Shown here in pieces: positions 1 through 5,606 of a stretch of 5,606 bases of DNA. Under the pieces are notes generated by a model. The model saw only the letters and a program-made list of their open reading frames with translations. It did not search any database and had not been told where the DNA came from. Where the stretch lies: NCBI GenBank assembly GCA_021811115.1, contig JAJZPP010000056.1:1-5606 (forward strand), read 5' to 3'. Within the stretch, counting starts at the first letter, position 1. Each line of letters begins with the position of its first letter. The DNA is from a bacterium. Lineage in GTDB: Bacteria; Chlamydiota; Chlamydiia; Chlamydiales; FEN-1388. Position numbers and translations under genes: made by a program.

Positions 1-48
1 AATGGTTCATGGGAAGAAGTGGGGGATGCGGGGAAGGAATCAAGCTGA
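1..48 (+). CDS. possible C-terminal tail of an upstream gene (partial)
   Basis: Frame 1 is open from the window edge to a TGA at 46-48. It encodes 15 residues, hydrophilic and ending in Glu/Asp/Lys/Ser-rich sequence (...EEVGDAGKESS), which would suit a protein C-terminus. The sequence turns A+T-rich straight after the stop, as expected for an intergenic leader. The other plus frames are also open here: frame 2 runs from position 2 to a TGA at 134-136, so the choice is not secure. No family can be recognised from so short a piece. Confidence 0.25.
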   Translation, partial: NGSWEEVGDAGKESS

Positions 49-93
49 ACATTTAATTTTTAGTAAAATGTTAGTCTCCTCTATTCTTTCTTC

Positions 94-115
94 GGAGGTT
101 TTTGCAAAAGCCTCC
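94..115 (+). promoter_or_regulatory. hairpin in the leader of the CoiA-like gene
   Basis: GGAGG (94-98) pairs with CCTCC (111-115). The stem continues through one G-T and three T-A pairs to a 4-base TGCA loop, giving about 9 base pairs. It is followed by only two T's, so it is not a canonical intrinsic terminator on the plus strand, and no T-run follows it on the minus strand either. It lies 23 bases before the preferred start of the CoiA-like gene. It could be a weak terminator for the upstream gene or a leader structure. Its function is unproven. Confidence 0.35.
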
Positions 116-129
116 TTGGCAAAATCGAC

Positions 130-133
130 AAGG
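130..133 (+). promoter_or_regulatory. ribosome binding site that favours the ATG at 139
   Basis: AAGG at 130-133 lies 5 bases before ATG 139-141. It overlaps the alternative GTG at 133 and therefore cannot serve that start. No purine-rich site sits at proper distance before GTG 133. Confidence 0.45.
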
Positions 134-138
134 TGACT

Positions 139-945
139 ATGCAACGGTGGGGTTTTTCAGAGGAAAGACAGGAAAGAGTCGACGCCGAGGTTGCTGAACT
201 GGGATGCGATTACCTGTGCCCTGAGTGTCACGGCACCATTCGCGTCCGCCGAGGGGATATTCGAGTGCCTCACTTCTTCCACAGAAATGAGGCAAGCTCC
301 TGTCGCCATCAGAAAAAAGACGGCCTCCATCGGGCGGTTCAAATGTGGCTCCTCAATCAATTGGGAGAGTCCACCTGTACGCTTGAGTGTTTTTTCCCGT
401 CTATTGTCCGCGTAGCCGATGTGGCGTATCATCCAGCCCAGGTTGTTTTTGAAGTGCAGCGTTCTCCAATTGATCCAGAGGAGGCTATCGCTAGAACGGA
501 GAGCTACTGGAGCATAGGGTGGCATGTCATCTGGATTTTGCATGTGGCACGGTACGGCCGAAGGAGTGCCACCGCTTTTGAGCGTAGCCTCGCTGGCATT
601 CCACACTACTTTACGGATATAGGATTTCGGGAAGGAAGACTGTGGGATGAGTGGAGCTGTGTGCGGGGGAGTCGTCGCTACTGGTATGCGCTGCCCCCTG
701 CCCGGCGATACCTCGAGTCTGTGCACGTCCTTCCACTCAATCCAATCGGAAAAAAAACACCTGTAGGGAGTGTTTCTGCTAAAACGTGGATCCAAAACCG
801 TGAAACCACATGGTCATGCCATCTTGAAGGGGATTTACTCTTTACTCAGCTTCCAGAATCAGAGCAGAAAGAGGCAGCACATTTTTTGGATCGTCTTTTT
901 TTGTATGTGCGCCTTTGGTGGTTACACTTTCTTAGTGGGAGCTAA
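139..945 (+). CDS. CoiA-like competence protein (PD-(D/E)XK nuclease family)
   Basis: The 268-residue product matches the CoiA family, whose streptococcal founder (about 317 residues) is needed for recombination of DNA taken up during natural transformation. Residues 27-30 (CPEC) and 45-48 (HFFH), followed by C55/H57, form the zinc-finger-like N-terminal module. The nuclease core has H64 in the helix that usually carries the conserved Glu/His, then R91-x-A-D94, and the strand E105-V-Q107-R-S-P, the family form of D...ExK. The C-terminal part is rich in Trp and Arg and has no motif I recognise. The product is shorter than streptococcal CoiA, the loss being C-terminal. I prefer ATG 139 because AAGG at 130-133 fits it. 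GTG 133 would add two residues and would overlap, as GTGA, a possible frame-2 reading ending at 136. The gene ends inside the tail of the minus-strand neighbour. It is probably cytoplasmic. Family assignment is firm; a role in chlamydial competence is inferred. Confidence 0.85.
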   Translation: MQRWGFSEERQERVDAEVAELGCDYLCPECHGTIRVRRGDIRVPHFFHRNEASSCRHQKKDGLHRAVQMWLLNQLGESTCTLECFFPSIVRVADVAYHPAQVVFEVQRSPIDPEEAIARTESYWSIGWHVIWILHVARYGRRSATAFERSLAGIPHYFTDIGFREGRLWDEWSCVRGSRRYWYALPPARRYLESVHVLPLNPIGKKTPVGSVSAKTWIQNRETTWSCHLEGDLLFTQLPESEQKEAAHFLDRLFLYVRLWWLHFLSGS

Positions 946-1897
946 CAAGGGTGATGAGGTCGTCGAGGTTTTCCCAGGCGACTCGGAAAGCGGTCCAGAC
1001 TGCCGTTCCTCCCAGTCGTGCATCGGTGAATGTATATGGTTCAAACTGGTTGAGGCCATCCAACGCCGGCTTGTGGGTGCGCATAAGGTCTAAAAGCTCA
1101 TTGACGGAGACTCGTGAGGTAAGCTTCGGTGAAAGATAGCAATCGACTGGATGGTCAAATGAGAGGATGGCCATGGAGGGTGTCGAAAGCTTCTTGGCAA
1201 GATCGAAAAATTTGCGACGGACCAAGAGCCGGTGCTCTCCTGATGGCCAATCTTGCGCCTCTTGAGTTGTGAGCCCTTTTTGGCATGAAGACAGGAGGAG
1301 GAGCATGGAAGGAAGCGCATTCATCGCGATAGAGGGCACTACAGGTTGTTTTATGGGCTTTTTTTTAGAAAAGATGCTGTCGCCATCATCCTTTCTCAAC
1401 AGGGCTCGGAGTTCAATGGCATGCTGGCGCCGCTCCTGCTCCATTTGGGAAGAGATCCGCTCCAGTTCGCACGCCATTTCTTGGATAGTCTGACAGCAGG
1501 TTTGTACCGACTGCTGCATCTGTTTGGTCCGTTCAGAGGTATCGGTAAGCGCCTTTTGGAGGGACTCTTTTTCCTGTTCCAGATCGCCAATTCTCTGTTT
1601 CGAAAAAAGTTCGCCCTCACGATACCGCTGTAGGTTTTCTTCTAGTTCCTTTTTTTCGTTAGATGGCGCCTCAGCTACTTTTGGAGGCTCTTTTGGTGGT
1701 TGACTGACAACCCGAGTTTTTTTGTTGGTAGGTTTCGAGGCAAGGTACAGCCATGCCGTGATACAGACGAGAGCCGCTTCGGATGCGGCGAGCATCCCTT
1801 TCGAATCGGCAAAGTTTTGGTACCGACGGAGGGCGACGAAAAGGGTGCCCTGAGCCATAAGGAAGAAAATAAAGACGAGAAAACTGTTTTTTCGCAT
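932..1897 (-). CDS. membrane-anchored coiled-coil protein, function unknown
   Basis: This 321-residue protein begins MRKN and has two hydrophobic segments at about residues 5-23 and 36-54, separated by a short charged loop. A Lys/Pro-rich linker (55-80) follows, then a long Glu/Lys/Gln-rich coiled coil (about 81-168), a basic link with Pro residues (178-188) and a C-terminal globular-looking domain (about 190-321). Positive charges before segment 1 and after segment 2 (SKPTNKKTR) predict that both ends face the cytoplasm. The coiled coil carries C134-C135 and C143. ATG 1897 is the only possible start: an in-frame TGA lies 9 codons upstream, with no start codon between. The ribosome site is weak (CGGACGG about 8 bases before). 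The gene is transcribed away from rpoD and overlaps the CoiA-like gene tail-to-tail at 932-945. I recognise no family. A paired hydrophobic lobe plus coiled coil is also the architecture of chlamydial inclusion-membrane proteins, but the N-terminus before the first lobe is only four residues. The gene is secure; the function is unknown. Confidence 0.85.
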   Translation of the reverse strand: MRKNSFLVFIFFLMAQGTLFVALRRYQNFADSKGMLAASEAALVCITAWLYLASKPTNKKTRVVSQPPKEPPKVAEAPSNEKKELEENLQRYREGELFSKQRIGDLEQEKESLQKALTDTSERTKQMQQSVQTCCQTIQEMACELERISSQMEQERRQHAIELRALLRKDDGDSIFSKKKPIKQPVVPSIAMNALPSMLLLLSSCQKGLTTQEAQDWPSGEHRLLVRRKFFDLAKKLSTPSMAILSFDHPVDCYLSPKLTSRVSVNELLDLMRTHKPALDGLNQFEPYTFTDARLGGTAVWTAFRVAWENLDDLITLVSSH

Positions 1898-1923
1898 GAG
1901 AGGCCGTCCGAACCAAAAACCAT

Positions 1924-1952
1924 ATCATACTCACGATTTCTTTTCCTGGCGA
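1924..1952 (-). promoter_or_regulatory. candidate promoter for the membrane coiled-coil gene
   Basis: On the minus strand TCGCCA (1952-1947, 4 of 6 matches to TTGACA) is followed after exactly 17 bases by TATGAT (1929-1924, 5 of 6 matches to TATAAT). Transcription would start near 1917, about 20 bases before the ATG at 1897. Spacing and position fit a sigma-66 promoter divergent from that of rpoD. There is no experimental support. Confidence 0.42.
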
Positions 1953-1989
1953 GTGTTACCTGCCTTGCTTGACACAAACTCTTTGAACT

Positions 1990-2018
1990 CTGCAAATTAA
2001 TATCTGAAGGTGTATAAT
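1990..2018 (+). promoter_or_regulatory. rpoD promoter (perfect -10)
   Basis: TATAAT at 2013-2018 is a perfect -10 hexamer. At 17 bases upstream lies CTGCAA (1990-1995, 3 of 6 matches to TTGACA), a weak -35 of the relaxed kind common in chlamydial promoters. Transcription would begin near 2025, leaving about 40 bases of leader before ATG 2066 and making the in-frame TTG at 2027 an implausible start. A perfect TTGACA also occurs at 1969-1974, but it is 38 bases from this -10 and would need a separate, poor -10 (GCAAAT, 1992-1997). Confidence 0.6.
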
Positions 2019-2056
2019 TCAATCTATTGTTTCAAGAAAAAAATTCTCTCTTTTCT

Positions 2057-2060
2057 AGGT
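2057..2060 (+). promoter_or_regulatory. ribosome binding site that sets the rpoD start
   Basis: AGGT at 2057-2060 lies 5 bases before ATG 2066. No purine-rich site is suitably placed before the in-frame TTG at 2027, which also sits at the predicted transcription start. This favours the ATG. Confidence 0.5.
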
Positions 2061-2065
2061 TCAGA

Positions 2066-3730
<1,665 letters not shown>

Positions 3731-3735
3731 AATAG

Positions 3736-4083
3736 TTATTTTTGGTCTTTACCTTGAGAGGCGAGTAACTCGTCCCGAGACTTTTCTAAGTCGAGGACGC
3801 GTTGTTGGAGGTCCTTGTTGAGGGAGAGGATCTCATCGCGAATCATCGCTGCATGACGCGCCCCTGAGAAGTCATGGGATTGTAATTCTGAGGCGTGGCG
3901 ATTAAAGTGGGCAGCCAACGCTTTATATTTTACGATCTGCTCCTTCGTCATCTCTATTTGCCGATTCAGATCTTCCACAGTCGTCTGCTGCTGTGGTGGT
4001 GGTGGTGGTGTGGTTTCCTCGCACATGGCGAGCGGTGCGCCGCATGACAAGAGGGCTGCTGCAACAATGTAAATGGCTTTCAT
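3736..4083 (-). CDS. small exported coiled-coil protein, function unknown
   Basis: This 115-residue protein starts with Lys and a hydrophobic stretch (residues 3-19) typical of a Sec signal. Residues 10-13 (ALLSC) satisfy the general lipobox pattern, so C13 could be lipid-modified, though the signal would be short. Cleavage near residues 19-21 (PLA-MC) is the alternative. A Thr/Pro/Gln linker (24-35, five consecutive Pro) leads to two amphipathic helices (about 36-69 and 79-108) likely to form a coiled-coil hairpin. A periplasmic or outer-membrane-attached location is inferred. AGGA at 4096-4093 (9 bases before the ATG) or AAGG at 4090-4087 (3 bases) can act as ribosome site. It lies 61 bases downstream of the HELIH protein gene on the same strand and ends 5 bases from the rpoD stop. 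It superficially resembles small chlamydial or OmpH-like helical periplasmic proteins, but I cannot assign a family. Confidence 0.8.
   Translation of the reverse strand: MKAIYIVAAALLSCGAPLAMCEETTPPPPPQQQTTVEDLNRQIEMTKEQIVKYKALAAHFNRHASELQSHDFSGARHAAMIRDEILSLNKDLQQRVLDLEKSRDELLASQGKDQK
3985..4013 (+). repeat. triplet-repeat tract (CTG)3(TGG)5 plus TG-TGG
   Basis: Three CTG units (3985-3993) run directly into five TGG units (3994-4008), then TG and one more TGG. On the minus strand this encodes the Pro5-Gln3 linker of the small exported protein. Changes in repeat number would be in frame and would only alter linker length. Confidence 0.7.
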
Positions 4084-4120
4084 ACACCTTTTTCCTAATA
4101 ATTTGAGTTGTTATCCGGAC

Positions 4121-4148
4121 ATTAATGTAAGGAGAAAGTTTATTTCAA
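4121..4148 (-). promoter_or_regulatory. weak candidate promoter for the small exported protein
   Basis: On the minus strand TTGAAA (4148-4143, 5 of 6 matches to TTGACA) is followed after 16 bases by ATTAAT (4126-4121, 4 of 6 matches to TATAAT). The -35 overlaps the stop codon of the HELIH protein gene. The -10 sits in a 10-base palindrome, ACATTAATGT (4119-4128). Read-through from the upstream genes is an equally good explanation for expression. Confidence 0.3.
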
Positions 4149-4939
4149 GTGGAGAGACCAAACTTTTTTTCGAATATGGCCAATCGCCACTCTACTCTAG
4201 CTCGTTCCGAGAAAACCATGCTTACCTGTTCGTCCGGGACTGTTGCCAGCCCCTCAATCTCGTCGTCAGAGAGGCGTACGATGAGCGCGAGCGCCCAATG
4301 GCCGCAGAGTCGTTCCAGTTTTTGGAAGGAGGACCGCCACACACGCCATCTGTGAATGAGGCGGATTGTCAGCCATGAGAGGAAGCCGATCGGGAGGATG
4401 AGGAATGGCATGAGCGGGAGTGAAAGAAGAAAGGGGATGAGCCAACAGGCCCAAGAAGCCACCAGGAAGAGGATCACTTCATAGGAAGTGTCGAAGAGAG
4501 GCCCTAAGAAGCATCGCCAGGCGGACAAGTAGCGGGGAAAGAGGGCTCTGGTGGCGGCATAGGCTGTAACCTCCTCAAAGCGAGTAGAGGCAAGCCCTCC
4601 ACGCATCGCGTGGATGAGTTCGTGGGCGATAACCGCTGTCCTGTGGACCGGAGAACCGGTTCCTTCTGGGCGCACACGGATAAGACTATTGCCCTCTTCA
4701 TCGATCCAACAGCACGCCAGTTCCCAAGGGAAAAGCCCCTTGGACGTCTCCTCAACTGGAAGACTAGTGACATCGACCTTAAGCTTTGTGCCAAATGCTT
4801 CTACGAGTTCTTGTGGGAGAATATGTTGAGAGGCAATACCCTTTTTCTGTTTGGTTACATATTGCTCGAGAGGCTCTTCTGGGCCTGCAAAACAGCCTTG
4901 GCTATCCAGTGTGCTCGCTATTTCAAGAGCATCTTCCAT
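4145..4939 (-). CDS. membrane protein with HExxH zinc-metalloprotease motif
   Basis: The 264-residue product (from ATG 4939) has HELIH at residues 106-110, the signature of zinc metalloproteases in which the two His bind zinc and Glu is the catalytic base. Twelve to thirteen residues later comes FEEVTAY (121-127), whose E122 or E123 is the likely third ligand. Two adjacent hydrophobic segments (about 154-172 and 174-196) form a hairpin. Basic residues on both sides (RYLSAWR before, HRWRVWR after) predict that both the protease domain and the C-terminal helices (197-264) face the cytoplasm. The start is taken at ATG 4939 because it overlaps the upstream stop as TAATG, with AAAAAGG 12 bases before. 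An upstream ATG at 5035 would create a 97-base overlap with the glycosyltransferase homologue and add a Pro-rich 32-residue extension. The substrate is unknown. The HELIH-plus-FEExxAY pattern suggests a gluzincin-like enzyme, but I cannot place it in a named peptidase family. Non-enzymatic roles are possible. Confidence 0.82.
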   Translation of the reverse strand: MEDALEIASTLDSQGCFAGPEEPLEQYVTKQKKGIASQHILPQELVEAFGTKLKVDVTSLPVEETSKGLFPWELACCWIDEEGNSLIRVRPEGTGSPVHRTAVIAHELIHAMRGGLASTRFEEVTAYAATRALFPRYLSAWRCFLGPLFDTSYEVILFLVASWACWLIPFLLSLPLMPFLILPIGFLSWLTIRLIHRWRVWRSSFQKLERLCGHWALALIVRLSDDEIEGLATVPDEQVSMVFSERARVEWRLAIFEKKFGLST

Positions 4940-4941
4940 TA
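4937..4941 (-). other. TAATG stop/start overlap (translational coupling)
   Basis: On the minus strand the TAA of the glycosyltransferase homologue (4941-4939) shares its last A with the ATG of the HELIH protein gene (4939-4937). Such overlaps usually mark co-transcribed, translationally coupled genes. This junction decides the start of the downstream gene. Confidence 0.75.
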
Positions 4942-5606
4942 TGATTGGGAGCCTTTTTGATGGATGAGGAGGAGGATGAACTGGAACGTCCCCTTGATAT
5001 ACCGTTTGTAGAATGACACCGGATGGAAAAGCCACTGCAGATGGAGGGAGCGGGCAAATCGAGGTGCATCGGCAGTGCTCCCAGAGATACTCTCTAGCGT
5101 GTCGTGACCGGCAATGGCTATTCTGACTCCAGCATACTGGAGCCTGTGCCAGTGCCGGTAGATGAACCGTTCGCTCTCATGGATCTGAGAGCCGACCAGG
5201 AGGAGAGAGGGGCTTTTCTGTTCGATGATGTCGATGACAGAATCCTCGTCTTCACCAGCTGTAGGGGCCTCTTTGCATCCAATGAGGGTGATTCGTGGCC
5301 ACCTCGTCGCTATGATTTTCGAGAGGATGTTGATACAGCCTTTTGGCACTCCTAAGCAGAAGAGAGTCTGTGGAGGCTGGCCTTCTTTTCCTAGTCTGTC
5401 GAAGAGGGATGGAACCCATTCTGCCGGTGAAATATGTGCAGGGGCTGACTGTCCCAAGAACTTGGCCCCTAGTTTTATGGGAAGGCCGGCGCTGAAACAA
5501 AATTCTGCAAGCTGCAGCGATCGTTTATAGCCCTTGAGCTCCTGTGCGCGAACCAGGTCGTAACTATCGACAAAAAAGATGCGGACAGGGGTTCTTTTGG
5601 CTTGGG
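4939..5606 (-). CDS. WecG/TagA/CpsF-type glycosyltransferase homologue (5' end missing)
   Basis: The 221 visible residues fit the WecG/TagA/CpsF fold, which in active members transfers N-acetylmannosamine(-uronate) or a similar sugar from a UDP donor onto a polyprenyl-linked acceptor at the inner membrane. The order is preserved: a strand with FFVDSYDL (10-17, where the family has NPxS), the stretch AEFCFSAGLPIKLGAKFLG (33-51), LFCLGVPKG (81-89), ITLIG (105-109), SLLLVGSQIHESERFI (133-148), a Gly-rich strand (160-175) and the C-terminal DAPRFARSLHLQWLF (179-193), with the basic, hydrophobic tail that docks on the membrane. Family size is about 240-250, so roughly 15-30 residues lie beyond the right edge; the frame is open to base 5606 without a stop. 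The TTG at 5457 is internal and not the start. Several signature residues are replaced: the Asp of the Asp-Gly motif is Ala39, and KQE is ESE. The protein may therefore have altered or lost activity. Fold assignment is confident; the reaction is not. Confidence 0.8.
   Translation of the reverse strand, partial: QAKRTPVRIFFVDSYDLVRAQELKGYKRSLQLAEFCFSAGLPIKLGAKFLGQSAPAHISPAEWVPSLFDRLGKEGQPPQTLFCLGVPKGCINILSKIIATRWPRITLIGCKEAPTAGEDEDSVIDIIEQKSPSLLLVGSQIHESERFIYRHWHRLQYAGVRIAIAGHDTLESISGSTADAPRFARSLHLQWLFHPVSFYKRYIKGTFQFILLLIHQKGSQS

Noticed and set aside
157..795. Long minus-strand ORF opposite the CoiA-like gene
   Set aside because: The plus frame carries the recognisable CoiA motifs. The antisense product has no domain and no start signals, so it is a shadow.
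2027..2065. TTG at 2027 as the rpoD start
   Set aside because: It lies at the predicted transcription start, 9 bases after TATAAT, and has no ribosome site. ATG 2066 has one.
4110..4118. TTATCCGGA as a DnaA box
   Set aside because: It is a single imperfect match (7 of 9 to TTATCCACA) with no cluster or A+T-rich unwinding element, so it gives no support for an origin.
4119..4128. ACATTAATGT palindrome as an operator
   Set aside because: A perfect 10-base palindrome is expected several times by chance in a window of this size, and no second copy supports it. It is noted only within the weak promoter.
4610..4960. Plus-strand ORFs opposite the HELIH protein and glycosyltransferase homologue
   Set aside because: They lack ribosome sites and family resemblance, while the minus-strand frames carry clear motifs.
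4940..5035. Upstream ATG at 5035 for the HELIH membrane protein (296 residues)
   Set aside because: It would overlap the glycosyltransferase homologue by 97 bases, and the extra 32 residues are Pro/His-rich with no domain. The TAATG junction at 4937-4941 gives a natural start.
4939..5457. TTG at 5457 as the start of the glycosyltransferase homologue (172 residues)
   Set aside because: The frame stays open upstream to the window edge, and those 49 extra residues align with the N-terminal part of the WecG/TagA family.

Overview
This window comes from a member of the phylum Chlamydiae, most likely an environmental (Chlamydia-like) lineage rather than the genus Chlamydia. The anchor is a complete rpoD. 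Its regions 1.1, 1.2, 2 and 4, and even the non-conserved spacer between 1.2 and 2.1, read almost like chlamydial sigma-66. Base composition looks close to half G+C by eye, which is higher than I expect for pathogenic Chlamydia. No rRNA, tRNA, insertion sequence, phage gene or CRISPR array is visible. Coding density is very high.

Layout: (1) 1-138 holds perhaps the last codons of an upstream gene, then an A+T-rich leader with a small hairpin. (2) 139-945, plus strand: a CoiA-like competence nuclease with an N-terminal zinc-finger-like CxxC...HxxH module and a PD-(D/E)XK core. (3) 932-1897, minus strand: a membrane-anchored coiled-coil protein of unknown function that overlaps the CoiA gene tail-to-tail by 14 bases. 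(4) 1898-2065: a divergent promoter region serving gene 3 and rpoD, with a perfect TATAAT for rpoD. (5) 2066-3730, plus strand: rpoD. (6) 3736-5606, minus strand: a three-gene run converging on rpoD. Read in the direction of transcription it contains a WecG/TagA/CpsF-type glycosyltransferase homologue (5' end cut by the window edge), a membrane protein with an HELIH zinc-protease motif, and a small exported coiled-coil protein. The first two are joined by a TAATG stop/start overlap; the third follows after 61 bases and may have its own promoter.

Working together: sigma-66 is the housekeeping sigma factor and would read most promoters here. The CoiA homologue points to DNA uptake and recombination. 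The minus-strand cluster looks envelope-related (a nucleotide-sugar transferase fold, a membrane protease, an exported helical protein), but no shared pathway can be proved from sequence. The most unusual signal is that the WecG/TagA-like protein keeps the fold-wide sequence pattern but has replaced several signature residues, including the Asp of the conserved Asp-Gly motif. It is also apparently translationally coupled to the HELIH membrane protein.
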